Shown here piece by piece: positions 42,273-50,652 of a stretch of DNA of 55,742 bases. How positions within the stretch are numbered: position 1 is the stretch's first letter; each line of letters starts with the position of its first letter. Source of the stretch: Apilactobacillus kunkeei (lineage in GTDB: Bacteria; Bacillota; Bacilli; Lactobacillales; Lactobacillaceae); the NCBI RefSeq assembly GCF_005930975.1, contig NZ_VBSE01000033.1, positions 1 through 55,742 of the forward strand, read 5' to 3'. Made by a program: the position numbers and the translations under genes. The notes beneath the pieces were generated by a model. The model searched no databases, had not been told where the DNA came from, and saw nothing but the letters and a program-made list of their open reading frames with translations.

Positions 42273-43055
42273 ATGATATTAGATGATTTAGTCACTGCTA
42301 CACAACGAAGAACGGAATATGAACAATCGATTGTTCCTTTATCTGATCTAAAGCAATCGATAAGCGAGTTACCAAAAACTGATTCACAGGATGTGTATGA
42401 AAGATTTAGACAACCAGGGATGCATGTGATTGGTGAAATCAAAAAGGCATCACCATCCAGGGGGCAAATTGTTAATAATCTAGACTATATCGGGATTGCC
42501 AAACAATATCATGCTGCTGATGTTACCGCTATTTCGGTTTTAACCGAACCAAAATACTTCAAGGGACATATTTCCTATCTAAAGGAAATTAATAAGACAA
42601 TTGATGCATTGACACTTAGAAAAGACTTCATCATCAATCCCTACATGATTTATCAGGCTAAAGATGCTGGCGCCAATATCATCTTGTTAATTGTGGCAAT
42701 TTTAACTAAAGATCAATTAAAACAATACTTTGATTTAGCTCATGAATTAGGATTAGCCGTATTAGTCGAAGCCCATGATGAAGATGAAGTGGCGATTGCT
42801 CTATCGATTGGAGCTCAAATGATTGGGGTTAATAATCGTAATCTAAAGGACTTCTCGGTATCGTTTGCTAACAGTATTAATCTACGTAAAAAAGTACCAT
42901 CTGATATCGTTTTTATCGCTGAAAGTGGTGTGAAAAGTATTAGTGATACTCGAAAGTTAGAAGCAATTGGTGTTAACGGAATATTGATTGGTGAAACATT
43001 GATGAAATCAACTAATCCAACTGAGTTTATTCGAAAGATACAGGAGGATGTTTGA
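42273..43055 (+). CDS. trpC: Indole-3-glycerol phosphate synthase
   Basis: Ring closure of carboxyphenylaminodeoxyribulose phosphate to indole-glycerol phosphate. A TIM-barrel protein of 260 aa with IGEIKKASPSRG (catalytic Lys/Ser-rich loop, about 51-62), AISVLTEPKYFKG, TLRKDFIINPYMIYQAK, GVNNRNLKDFS and IAESGVKS. It has a strong TTAGGAGGTAAG site. Its stop codon overlaps the trpF start (TGATG). Confidence 0.95.
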   Translation: MILDDLVTATQRRTEYEQSIVPLSDLKQSISELPKTDSQDVYERFRQPGMHVIGEIKKASPSRGQIVNNLDYIGIAKQYHAADVTAISVLTEPKYFKGHISYLKEINKTIDALTLRKDFIINPYMIYQAKDAGANIILLIVAILTKDQLKQYFDLAHELGLAVLVEAHDEDEVAIALSIGAQMIGVNNRNLKDFSVSFANSINLRKKVPSDIVFIAESGVKSISDTRKLEAIGVNGILIGETLMKSTNPTEFIRKIQEDV

Positions 43056-43627
43056 TGGTAAAAATTAAAATTTGTGGAATTACTGATTTAAAAGAAGCCA
43101 AGATTATTAATCAGTTTAAACCAGATTACTTTGGGCTTGTCTTTGCCAGCGGCAGTCATCTAGTTGATATCAATAATGCCAGAAAAATTAGGCAGGAAGT
43201 TGATGCTAGTATCCCAGCAGTCGGTGTATTCGTGAATGCCAAGTTTGCATTAATTAAACAATTAGTTGATGCAAAGATTATCCAGATTGCCCAGTTACAT
43301 GGGCGCGAGAGTGCTGAAGATATTAAACGAATTAGAACGGAACTAAAGATTCCAGTAATTGACGTAATCAACGAAGATAAGCTACATAGAAATAGCGATG
43401 CAGACTATTTGATGATTGATGCGAGAACTTCCAGAGTAACAAAAAATCAGTTAACCCAAGTCGACTCAAACTTGTTCGTAGCCGGTGGGATTAATCCAAA
43501 AAATGCGCAGAAGGCAATTGATGAGACTAATCCTTTTGCGATTGATGTAAGTCGTGGTGTCGAGGTTGACGGGAAGAAAAATATCGAACTAATAAGAGAA
43601 ATTATGGGAATAGTTCACAACAATTAA
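43055..43627 (+). CDS. trpF: Phosphoribosylanthranilate isomerase
   Basis: Amadori rearrangement of phosphoribosylanthranilate. A 190-aa TIM barrel with KIKICGITDLKEAK (catalytic Cys), FGLVFASGSHLV, VGVFVNA, LHGRES and VDVSRGVEVDGKKN (written IDVSRGVE in the sequence). It begins in the TGATG overlap with trpC behind AGGAGG, so it is coupled. It is somewhat shorter than many TrpF proteins but has all core motifs. Confidence 0.93.
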   Translation: MVKIKICGITDLKEAKIINQFKPDYFGLVFASGSHLVDINNARKIRQEVDASIPAVGVFVNAKFALIKQLVDAKIIQIAQLHGRESAEDIKRIRTELKIPVIDVINEDKLHRNSDADYLMIDARTSRVTKNQLTQVDSNLFVAGGINPKNAQKAIDETNPFAIDVSRGVEVDGKKNIELIREIMGIVHNN

Positions 43628-43639
43628 GGAGGAACTAGT

Positions 43640-44830
43640 ATGACTAACAAATCAGGAAGATTCGATGAATACGGTGGCCAATATGTCCCAGAAACATTGA
43701 TGAATGAATTAAACAAAATGGCTGATGAATATGAAAAGGCTAAACAGGATCCAGAATTTCAAGCAGAACTTCAGGACCTATTAAATAATTACGCTAATCG
43801 TCCGTCGCTTCTGTCATATGCAAAGCGAATGACGGAGGATTTAGGAGGAGCCCAAATCTATTTCAAACGAGAAGACCTAAACCATACTGGTGCCCACAAG
43901 ATTAATAACGTGATTGGCCAAGCATTATTGGCCAAACGAATGGGTAAAACCAGATTGATTGCTGAAACTGGTGCTGGACAACACGGTGTGGCCACTGCAA
44001 CCATTGCAGCATTGTTTGGGATAGAATGTGAAATCTTTATGGGAAAAGAAGATACAGATCGTCAAAAGTTAAATGTTTACCGAATGAAACTACTAGGGGC
44101 AAAGGTTAACTCAGTCACTTCAGGTTCAATGGTATTAAAAGACGCTATTAATGCAGCCTTACAAGAATTCTCTGCTCGTAGTGAAGACACTTTTTACGTG
44201 ATGGGTTCAGCAACTGGGCCACATCCATATCCATTGATGGTTCGCGACTTTCAAAGTGTTATTAGTAAGGAATCAAAGGAACAATTCAAAGAGATTAATA
44301 ATAAACTACCGGATGCAATTGTTGCTTGTGTAGGTGGCGGAAGCAATGCCATTGGTAGTTTCGCAGACTACATTGATGATTCTTCAGTACAATTAATTGG
44401 AGTTGAAGCAGCTGGAAAAGGCGTTGAAACAAATTTGACAGCTGCTACCCTAGAACGTGGCAGTAAAGGAGTCTTTCATGGAATGAAGTCAATTTTTCTA
44501 CAAACTGAGACGGGGCAAATTAAACCGGTATATTCAATTTCAGCAGGATTAGATTATCCAGGGGTTGGTCCAGAACATGCTGCGCTAGCTGAATCAGGTC
44601 GTGCCCAATATGTTGGTATAACTGATGATGAAGCAGTTGATGCATTTGAATATATTGCTAGAACCGAGGGAATCGTTGCAGCAATTGAAAGCTGTCATGC
44701 AGTCGCATATGTAAGAAAATTAGCCCCTACGATGAGAAAGAACCAAACGATTATATGTACACTTTCTGGTCGAGGTGATAAAGACGTCGCGGCAATTGCT
44801 AGGTATAGAGGAGTTGATGTTAATGAATAA
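43640..44830 (+). CDS. trpB: Tryptophan synthase beta chain
   Basis: PLP enzyme joining indole and serine. The 396-aa protein has the typical [14 protein letters not shown] start and the PLP lysine motif [20 protein letters not shown] (Lys near residue 86). It also has [33 protein letters not shown] for the phosphate cup and [11 protein letters not shown] at the end. It is preceded by AAGGAGGAACTAGT. It overlaps trpA by 8 nt. TrpB1-type, as expected for pairing with the adjacent TrpA. Confidence 0.96.
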   Translation: MTNKSGRFDEYGGQYVPETLMNELNKMADEYEKAKQDPEFQAELQDLLNNYANRPSLLSYAKRMTEDLGGAQIYFKREDLNHTGAHKINNVIGQALLAKRMGKTRLIAETGAGQHGVATATIAALFGIECEIFMGKEDTDRQKLNVYRMKLLGAKVNSVTSGSMVLKDAINAALQEFSARSEDTFYVMGSATGPHPYPLMVRDFQSVISKESKEQFKEINNKLPDAIVACVGGGSNAIGSFADYIDDSSVQLIGVEAAGKGVETNLTAATLERGSKGVFHGMKSIFLQTETGQIKPVYSISAGLDYPGVGPEHAALAESGRAQYVGITDDEAVDAFEYIARTEGIVAAIESCHAVAYVRKLAPTMRKNQTIICTLSGRGDKDVAAIARYRGVDVNE

Positions 44831-45605
44831 GTTAGTTGAAACTATGCAGGGTGGTAATAAATTAGTTGGATACGTTGTTGCCAATGACCCTGATATTGAT
44901 ACAACGATTAAAAACGTAGTGGCATTATCGGAAGGTGGCGCTGACGTTGTCGAAATCGGAATTCCGTTTTCTGATCCAGTCGCCGATGGCCCAGTCATTC
45001 AACGTGCCGATTTACGAGCATTGGCAGCCGGCGAATTACCAATGGATAGGGTATTTGAGATGGTAGATGAAATTCATCGTCAAACCAACATCACACTGGT
45101 CTTTTTAACCTATCTAAATGTTGTTCTACAATACGGTTACGACGAATTTTGTCGGCAATGTTTGAGCCATGGGGTAAGTGGCTTGATTATTCCAGATCTA
45201 CCTTACGAGGAACAAGATGAAATACTACCATTTATTGATAAATATGATTTGGCATTAGTTCCTTTGGTGACTTTAAATTCTGAAAATCGAATTGAAAGAT
45301 TGGTAGAACATGCCAAAGGATTTATTTACTTGGTATCTTCACTTGGTGTCACGGGTGAACGTGATGAATTTTCTGATTATCTAGCGGAAGTTGTAAAAAG
45401 GATAAAGGAATATACGGATGTTCCTGTTGCCATAGGGTTTGGGATACATTCATCTAAACAAGCTAAAGAGATGAATCGTATAGCAGATGGTGTAATTATT
45501 GGTAGTTCATTTGTCAAAATAGTAGAGAAATATCAACAATCTGCGTCTAAAAAATTAAAAGAATTTACTAGTGAAATCAAAAGTAGTATTACTAATAATT
45601 TTTAA
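44823..45605 (+). CDS. trpA: Tryptophan synthase alpha chain
   Basis: Cleaves indole-glycerol phosphate to indole and glyceraldehyde 3-phosphate. A 260-aa TIM barrel with [19 protein letters not shown] (catalytic Glu and Asp region, about 44-62), [22 protein letters not shown] and [16 protein letters not shown] 44823 fits GAGGAG at 44808-44813; the frame is open further upstream inside trpB but without a suitable site. It is the last gene of the trp operon, closed by a strong terminator. Confidence 0.95.
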   Translation: MNKLVETMQGGNKLVGYVVANDPDIDTTIKNVVALSEGGADVVEIGIPFSDPVADGPVIQRADLRALAAGELPMDRVFEMVDEIHRQTNITLVFLTYLNVVLQYGYDEFCRQCLSHGVSGLIIPDLPYEEQDEILPFIDKYDLALVPLVTLNSENRIERLVEHAKGFIYLVSSLGVTGERDEFSDYLAEVVKRIKEYTDVPVAIGFGIHSSKQAKEMNRIADGVIIGSSFVKIVEKYQQSASKKLKEFTSEIKSSITNNF

Positions 45606-45627
45606 AATAAGATATTCTGATAATTTT

Positions 45628-45666
45628 ACAAAAAAACAACCCATCAATTGTGATGGGTTGTTTTCT
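45628..45666. terminator. Bidirectional terminator after trpA
   Basis: AAAACAACCCATCA and TGATGGGTTGTTTT form a 14-bp perfect stem with a 4-nt loop. It separates the convergent trp operon and the decarboxylase gene. Confidence 0.88.
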
Positions 45667-45693
45667 ATTATTTATTAGTAGACTTAAATTTTA

Positions 45694-47355
45694 TTATTTG
45701 TTTTGGTTAGCAAAAGCAATGGCTGTCTTGGCTAGTTGTTCAGGAACATCTTTCATTCCCATGTTTACCTGAATTAACACGAACTTATCGGTTTCTTCTT
45801 TTGCTTTTGAAATAGCGTCAATTAGTTCTTTTTCGGTTGATACTTCGATGAAGTCAAACTGATCGTCATTTGCGCCAAAAGCTTTTGGCATTAGTCCATA
45901 ATTTAAGGCAGGAACATCGTTGTAGCTTTCATTCATACCATGGATAACTCTTTCAACGGTGTAACCAGTGTTATCGACAACGAACATAATTGGATTTAGC
46001 TTTTCGCGGAAAGCAAGACCGAATTCTTGAATTGTTAATTGAAGAGAACCTTCCCCAGTAGATAGAACTACACGACGGTCTTTATTAGCGATTTGATTTC
46101 CTAGTGCTGCAGGGAAAGCATATCCAATTGAACCCCAAAGTGGTTGACCAAAGAATTTAGCATCTTTTGGTAATCTTTGACTTGCTAATCCAAAGAAAGA
46201 GGTTCCTTGTTCTGCAACTAATGTATTGTCACCATTAATAAAGCTGGCAATTGCTTTGTCATAGAAACTTTGGGTGATTTTGTCTCCTGAAGGTGTAATT
46301 GATAAATCATGATTCTTTAAATCTAAGCTAGGCAATGATAAATCAAGATTAGTGTCTGCTAGACTGTGCATGACATCATTAAAGTCGTAGTCTTCGGCAA
46401 CTTGTTTACCATATAGGTTTGCTCCATCGTAGTTAATTGTAATAGTATTATCTTCTGCAAATTGTTGAGTAAAACCACCTGTAACAGAATCGGTCAATTT
46501 AGCACCAATTAGAATGACATTATCCGAGTTTTCTACGTATTTATTAATGCTTTCGTCTGAAATTTCACCGTTATAGGTACCTACAAAGTTTTTGAAACTT
46601 TCATCAATATTACCTTTACCAATTCCTAAATCTAAAACAGGAATATTGTTTTTGTCTGAGAATGATTTGATATCGTTAAATACATTAAAACGATCTACTT
46701 CGTGACCCATAATAATTACAGGGCTTTGGCTATGGTTAATAGCTTCCTTGATTTGGTTGAATGAATTTACTGAGTTACGTTTTTCTTCGACAAATAAATC
46801 TGCAATATTATCTTTTAAAGATGGATTAACTTCCATTTCTACTAGGTTAGTTGGTAAAATAAGGTAGGCAGGTTTCTTGCTTGCATAGATGTATTGAGCA
46901 ATGTCGTTAATTTGATTAATTGCATCGGCTTTGTTTAATCTAGCAGATTTGATTCCAAGTTGACGATGAGCTTTTTCGAATCTACTGAAGTCATGGTCAC
47001 CAAAAGTATGATGTACTAATGAACCGTTGTTTTGGACATCATTAGTAGGAGCACCAACAATTTCCAATACTGGGACGTGTTCAGCAATGCTTCCTGAAAG
47101 ACCGTTAATTGCACTTAGTTCACCAACACCAAATGTGGTAACAAATGTAGCGAAGCCTTTTTCTCTCGCATATCCATCGGCCATGTATGATGCGTTTAAC
47201 TCATTGGCATTACCTTTCCATGTTAAATCATCACGGTGAGTAATGTGATCTAGAAATTGAAGATTGTAGTCTCCAGGAACCCCGAAGATATCATTAGCTC
47301 CCATATACTTAATGACATCTAATAAATAATCTGATAATTTATAATTGTTTGACAA
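45694..47355 (-). CDS. Thiamine-diphosphate 2-keto-acid decarboxylase (KdcA/KivD/IpdC-like)
   Basis: A 553-aa non-oxidative decarboxylase of branched-chain or aromatic 2-keto acids (such as ketoisovalerate, phenylpyruvate or indolepyruvate) to aldehydes. Motifs: IFGVPGDYNLQFLDHI with the ThDP-activating Glu in NELNASYMADGYAR (about 45-60), FVTTFGVGELSAING, EIVGAP, HHTFGD and QPLWGSIGYAFPAALG. The Mg/ThDP motif reads STGEGSLQLTIQEF instead of the usual GDGS, an Asp-to-Glu change at a metal ligand, and ends in VVDNTGYTVE. It is divergent from a MarR regulator, each promoter overlapping an identical dyad. Position next to trp may point to aromatic keto acids, but this is inference. Confidence 0.88.
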   Translation of the reverse strand: MSNNYKLSDYLLDVIKYMGANDIFGVPGDYNLQFLDHITHRDDLTWKGNANELNASYMADGYAREKGFATFVTTFGVGELSAINGLSGSIAEHVPVLEIVGAPTNDVQNNGSLVHHTFGDHDFSRFEKAHRQLGIKSARLNKADAINQINDIAQYIYASKKPAYLILPTNLVEMEVNPSLKDNIADLFVEEKRNSVNSFNQIKEAINHSQSPVIIMGHEVDRFNVFNDIKSFSDKNNIPVLDLGIGKGNIDESFKNFVGTYNGEISDESINKYVENSDNVILIGAKLTDSVTGGFTQQFAEDNTITINYDGANLYGKQVAEDYDFNDVMHSLADTNLDLSLPSLDLKNHDLSITPSGDKITQSFYDKAIASFINGDNTLVAEQGTSFFGLASQRLPKDAKFFGQPLWGSIGYAFPAALGNQIANKDRRVVLSTGEGSLQLTIQEFGLAFREKLNPIMFVVDNTGYTVERVIHGMNESYNDVPALNYGLMPKAFGANDDQFDFIEVSTEKELIDAISKAKEETDKFVLIQVNMGMKDVPEQLAKTAIAFANQNK

Positions 47356-47377
47356 TATAAATACTTCCTTTCAAATT

Positions 47378-47396
47378 ATGTCAATCACGTTGACAT
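47378..47396. promoter_or_regulatory. MarR-type operator 1
   Basis: ATGTCAA-N5-TTGACAT, a perfect dyad. Its right arm contains the TTGACA -35 (47390-47395) of a plus-strand promoter with TATAAT at 47412-47417 (16-bp spacing), which serves the MarR gene. Confidence 0.8.
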
Positions 47397-47409
47397 ATTA
47401 ATTGAAAAT

Positions 47410-47450
47410 ATTATAATTCCACAAAAATAAAATGTCAACATAATTGACAT
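47410..47450. promoter_or_regulatory. MarR-type operator 2 and decarboxylase promoter
   Basis: A second dyad, ATGTCAA-N5-TTGACAT at 47432-47450, has arms identical to the first. On the minus strand its left arm gives TTGACA (47433-47438), 17 bp, TATAAT (47410-47415): a consensus promoter for the decarboxylase. The two divergent -10 elements interlock in one ATTATAAT core. Confidence 0.8.
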
Positions 47451-47467
47451 AAAAAGAGGGTAATCTT

Positions 47468-47881
47468 ATTAACGCTAAGGAAAAACTTTCAACTATATTC
47501 TTTGCATACCAACGTTTTTCAACGATGATTGATTTAAAAAAATATAATTTAAACCAGACACAGCATCGGATAATTTATTCGATTTCTGAATTAGACATTC
47601 CCAGTATGGGTAATATTCAGAAGCTGCTTAACATATCAAGACAGGCTTTGAACGTTAATGTAAGAGATTTAATGAGTCGTAACCTGATAGAAGAGATCAG
47701 TTCTAATAAGGATAAGAGAATCAAAACACTCCATTTAACTAAGGACGGTAATGATTTAAACAATCAAATAAATGCAGAACAGACTGAAAAAATAGAATCA
47801 ATATTTGAAAATGTAGATAATGATTGGGAACAAGCAATGAAAGAATTAGCTGATGAATATGTAAAAGGATTTAAGAGCTAA
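47468..47881 (+). CDS. MarR-family regulator, probable ATT start
   Basis: Winged-helix regulator. From the first ATG (47525) the protein is 118 aa, lacks a ribosome site and misses helix 1 of MarR proteins. The frame is open upstream and reads INAKEKLSTIFFAYQRFSTM before that ATG, a typical first helix. ATT 47468 lies 7 nt after GAGGG (47456-47460), so I place the start there (137 aa). The DNA-binding region is MGNIQKLLNISRQALNVNVRDLMSRNLIEE with the wing SSNKDKRIKTLHLT. It probably represses itself and the divergent keto-acid decarboxylase through the two identical dyads; the ligand is unknown. Confidence 0.78.
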   Translation: MNAKEKLSTIFFAYQRFSTMIDLKKYNLNQTQHRIIYSISELDIPSMGNIQKLLNISRQALNVNVRDLMSRNLIEEISSNKDKRIKTLHLTKDGNDLNNQINAEQTEKIESIFENVDNDWEQAMKELADEYVKGFKS

Positions 47882-47970
47882 TAAATACGATTTTTGATTA
47901 TTTCGTTTTCTATATTGGACATGTAGATGCAAATGAACATATCAAAGAACATAAATAACTAAGTAACTGA

Positions 47971-48006
47971 AGAAGAGGACTAAATTTTATATTTAGTCCT
48001 CTTCTA
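47971..48006 (+). terminator. Terminator after the MarR gene
   Basis: GAAGAGGACTAAAT and ATTTAGTCCTCTTC form a 14-bp perfect stem with a short loop; the T-tail is modest. Confidence 0.75.
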
Positions 48007-48071
48007 TTTGGTTTTAAAAAAATAGATAAGTTGTATAATTATATTATATTACGATAAAGAAGATGATATAT

Positions 48072-48269
48072 ATGAAGTATGGGGTTAGAAAACCCAGTTG
48101 GAAAAAATCATTCTCAGCACGTACAAGAGGTCGTGCGGTTCGTTCATTGAAAAGAGCAGTGAATCCCTATTATGGTAAAAAAGGAATGGGATGGATTAAT
48201 AATCCACATAAAGCTTTATATAACAAGGTCTACCACAAGACATCTTTTAAATTATTTAAGTGGTATTAA
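48072..48269 (+). CDS. Small basic protein of unknown function
   Basis: A 65-aa, very basic protein (KYGVRKPSWKKSFSARTRGR, later NPYYGKKGMGWINNPHKALY). Similar short proteins recur in lactobacilli, often next to phage or mobile genes, with no known role. I use ATG 48072; the in-frame ATG at 48063 overlaps the AAGAAGATG ribosome site. It marks the left end of the AT-rich accessory region. Confidence 0.6.
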   Translation: MKYGVRKPSWKKSFSARTRGRAVRSLKRAVNPYYGKKGMGWINNPHKALYNKVYHKTSFKLFKWY

Positions 48270-48317
48270 ATAAACCGAAAATAAATTTCGGTATACATAT
48301 TGAATGGAGTAGATTAA

Positions 48318-48545
48318 ATGAAAAATGAATCAAAAAGGCAAATAATTGGCGGATTTGTGAGACTATCAATAGCAATAATTGCTATAATTACTTCAACTTT
48401 CTTAATTTGGGAAAGTTTTTTTGATGGCCCAGATACGATATTAAGAAAGGCAATAGCAATTATTATCTTTATTCTTTCAGAAATCTTACTTTTTATGGAA
48501 TTTACAATCGATCCAATCGATATGGATAATTTTTTTGAAGATTAG
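48318..48545 (+). CDS. Small two-TM membrane protein
   Basis: A 75-aa protein with hydrophobic helices at about 11-28 and 39-58 and an acidic tail (DPIDMDNFFED). Its ATG follows GGAGTAG. The second half of this gene and its 3' flank are repeated in diverged form at 50376-50560, so it has a truncated paralogue nearby. The function is unknown. Confidence 0.55.
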   Translation: MKNESKRQIIGGFVRLSIAIIAIITSTFLIWESFFDGPDTILRKAIAIIIFILSEILLFMEFTIDPIDMDNFFED

Positions 48546-48587
48546 TAGAAACCAGTAAAATAATTTAATTAGAGTTAAAAAAGAATG

Positions 48588-48770
48588 TTGATTTTTTGCT
48601 GGATAAGTGACGGACCAGGATGGGATTCAGCAAAGAATCCAATGAGAGAAGCTTTTGATGTTATTCCAAATATTATAAATTTAAAAATGGTTAGTGATGG
48701 ATACCTAAGCGATATTATTAAATAAAAGGAAGCATAATAGGAACTGAAGTTTTAACATTGAACATATAAA
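48588..48770 (+). pseudogene. Remnant of a type II restriction endonuclease C-terminus
   Basis: An open frame of about 60 codons without a proper start or ribosome site reads CWISDGPGWDSAKNPMREAF followed by DVIPNIINLKMVSDGYL. The W-x-S-D-G-x-G-W...N-P-M-R-E-A-F pattern looks like the C-terminal part of DpnII/MboI-like endonucleases, which cut GATC; identification is tentative. It joins a truncated terminator of the preceding small gene near 48590, as if a deletion fused them. Confidence 0.4.
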
Positions 48771-48801
48771 AAAAGCACACAGGAATGTGTGCTTTTTTTG
48801 A
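48770..48801 (+). terminator. Terminator with GCACAC...GTGTGC stem
   Basis: A perfect hairpin with A- and T-runs, almost identical to the ones at 33381 and 50170. Confidence 0.8.
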
Positions 48802-48952
48802 ATTTTATTAAAATGAGATTATTTTTTAAATAGTTATTGCTTATGCTATTGAAGCGCCATTTTTCCTAGTATATCATTAAATATTGTTGCAAATTAATTA
48901 ATCGTAAAAAGTTAATTTGTTTTTAGTTAATATTACAGGGGAGTTTTGGTTT

Positions 48953-50170
48953 ATGAGTAACAAATTTTGTCCAAATTGTGGACAAAAATTGGATGGAAAC
49001 GCGGAATTCTGTCCAAACTGTGGTGTAAAGCAAATTGTTGATAATAATCAACAAGCGTCTGCACTAGCAGAACCTAAAAAAGGTTCAAACATGATTACTG
49101 CATTGAATGATAGATGGAACAAAATGTTCACCATTAATGCAAAGAGTTCTAGATCAGAATTTTGGTTTGGATACCTTGATTGCTTTATCATTTCAATGAT
49201 TGTTTTAATCATTTGTGCAATCTCCGGCTTTAACAGTTTCGTACTGTTTGTTGGTTCAGTTGTAACTTCATTTATTATTATTGCTAACTTAACAGCTGCA
49301 ATTAGAAGATTACATGATGCTAATTTATCTGGTCATTTTTTATGGTTATTACTTATTCCTTTTGTAGGAAGCATCGTGGTACTTGTATTATTATGCCAAT
49401 CATCTAAGAATTCTGCTCGATTCGAAAATGGTTCAGTTGTTGACTGGATATCAAAATGGTGGTCTTGGTTAACAATTATTTTAGTAACACTTTTATATTT
49501 TGCAATTATTCAAGCATACGTTAATGAAGTAAGACATATTAATTCTGAAGTATCTACTGTTACTAACACACGCAGTGATTATAGTTCTGATGACGATATT
49601 GACTCAAATGATGATGATTCTGATGATAGTAGTTCATCTGACAAATCAAATAACGGACAAGATGTATTTACTGAAGAAAGTGTTCATAACATGGATGGTT
49701 TCAACATTGGTCCACTAAAATTTGATAAGGTTGTTACTGGTGTTAAAGCAGAAAAGAATATCAGTGATGATACTGCAGAAGGATTATTCGATGTATTTGG
49801 TGGTGCTGCTCCATCATCATTTTTCAATGAAGGTGGATCATACAAACAAATTCTAATTACTTATAGAATTACAAATACAAGTAATCAAACGATTCACTTG
49901 TTTGGTTTAATGAATAATAATGATTTACTCTTACCTGATGGAACACAGTTAAACCAATTAAGCGCCGATGATTTTTATGCTGGAGAATCTCCACATAACG
50001 AAGATATTAAGCCTGGTGCCAAGATTAATGGTAAGCTTTGGATTCAACTAAAAGATGATAACAAAAATGATATTCCAAAGGGCGAATACCAATTCAAGAC
50101 AGGTGAAGCTGATAGTGAACACTTTGATGACGTTTTAGGTCACGCAATAAACTTTAAATTCAAGATTTAG
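48953..50170 (+). CDS. Zinc-ribbon, DUF805 membrane protein with an extracytoplasmic DUF4352-like domain
   Basis: A 405-aa protein. Residues 3-23 form a double-CxxC zinc ribbon (FCPNCGQKLDGNAEFCPNCG). A DUF805-type membrane region (about 50-180) has RSEFWFGYLDCF and AIRRLHDANLSGHFLWLLLIPFVG. A Ser/Asp-rich spacer (about 200-230) follows. The C-terminal beta-sandwich (about 245-405) resembles DUF4352/DUF5067 lipoprotein-like domains (ILITYRITNTSNQTIHLFG). ATG 48953 fits GGGGAG; an upstream in-frame ATG at 48917 has no site. Function unknown; such architectures are common in lactobacilli and may sense envelope conditions. Confidence 0.75.
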   Translation: MSNKFCPNCGQKLDGNAEFCPNCGVKQIVDNNQQASALAEPKKGSNMITALNDRWNKMFTINAKSSRSEFWFGYLDCFIISMIVLIICAISGFNSFVLFVGSVVTSFIIIANLTAAIRRLHDANLSGHFLWLLLIPFVGSIVVLVLLCQSSKNSARFENGSVVDWISKWWSWLTIILVTLLYFAIIQAYVNEVRHINSEVSTVTNTRSDYSSDDDIDSNDDDSDDSSSSDKSNNGQDVFTEESVHNMDGFNIGPLKFDKVVTGVKAEKNISDDTAEGLFDVFGGAAPSSFFNEGGSYKQILITYRITNTSNQTIHLFGLMNNNDLLLPDGTQLNQLSADDFYAGESPHNEDIKPGAKINGKLWIQLKDDNKNDIPKGEYQFKTGEADSEHFDDVLGHAINFKFKI

Positions 50171-50203
50171 AAAAAAGCACACAATAATGTGTGCTTTTTT
50201 ATT
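50170..50203 (+). terminator. Terminator after the zinc-ribbon/DUF805 gene
   Basis: AAAAAAGCACACA-ATAA-TGTGTGCTTTTTT; the third copy of the same terminator core in this window. Confidence 0.85.
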
Positions 50204-50216
50204 TAAGATAATATTT

Positions 50217-50375
50217 TTACCACTCTGAAATATCGTATTTTCTTTCAATAGTCCTCATTATCATAGCCGAATAGTAAAGATTGTTTCTGACTTCGACTCT
50301 ATAACTTTCTGGTAGCATCTTCTTTGGCTTATATTCATATCTTTCACTTTTACAAATGTACAATGTTTTGTTAAT
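50217..50375 (-). pseudogene. C-terminal fragment of an unknown protein
   Basis: An open minus-strand frame with no start reads KSERYEYKPKKMLPESYRVE and then VRNNLYYSAMIMRTIERKYD before its stop at 50217-50219. It looks like a genuine protein end, cut off where the fragment of the duplicated small membrane gene begins. Family not recognised. Confidence 0.35.
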
Positions 50376-50495
50376 GGCCCAGATACAACAGTAAGAAAAG
50401 TCACTGGAATTTTTACCTTTATTCTTTCAATAGTTTTACTTTTTATCGAATCTACAATTGATACTATTGATAAGTATAGTTTTTTCGATGATTAG
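50376..50495 (+). pseudogene. Truncated duplicate of the 75-aa membrane protein gene
   Basis: The frame GPDTTVRKVTGIFTFILSIV...FFDD matches residues about 37-75 of the protein at 48318-48545 (GPDTILRKAIAIIIFILSEI...FFED). It has no start. The 3' flank, including TTTTAATTAGA and the terminator arm AAAGAATG, is also shared, so this is a segmental duplication whose 5' part was replaced. Confidence 0.6.
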
Positions 50496-50524
50496 TGGAA
50501 TTCATTAAAATATTTTAATTAGAA

Positions 50525-50562
50525 TAAAAAAAGAATGCTGATTTATCAGCATTCTTTTTTGT
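50525..50562 (+). terminator. Terminator behind the truncated duplicate
   Basis: AAGAATGCTGAT and ATCAGCATTCTT form a perfect stem with a T-run. In the copy at 48580-48597 only the left arm survives. Confidence 0.8.
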
Positions 50563-50652
50563 TTTTCGACGTTTTGTTGCAAGTAAATGACTGTTGTTAA
50601 ATTATTTTTTAGATACTATTATAAATTTAAAATTTTTATCGGAGATGAAATA

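Noticed and set aside
48318-50562. Insertion sequence flanked by the duplicated segments.
   Set aside because: The repeats are direct, diverged gene pieces; no transposase or terminal inverted repeats lie between them.
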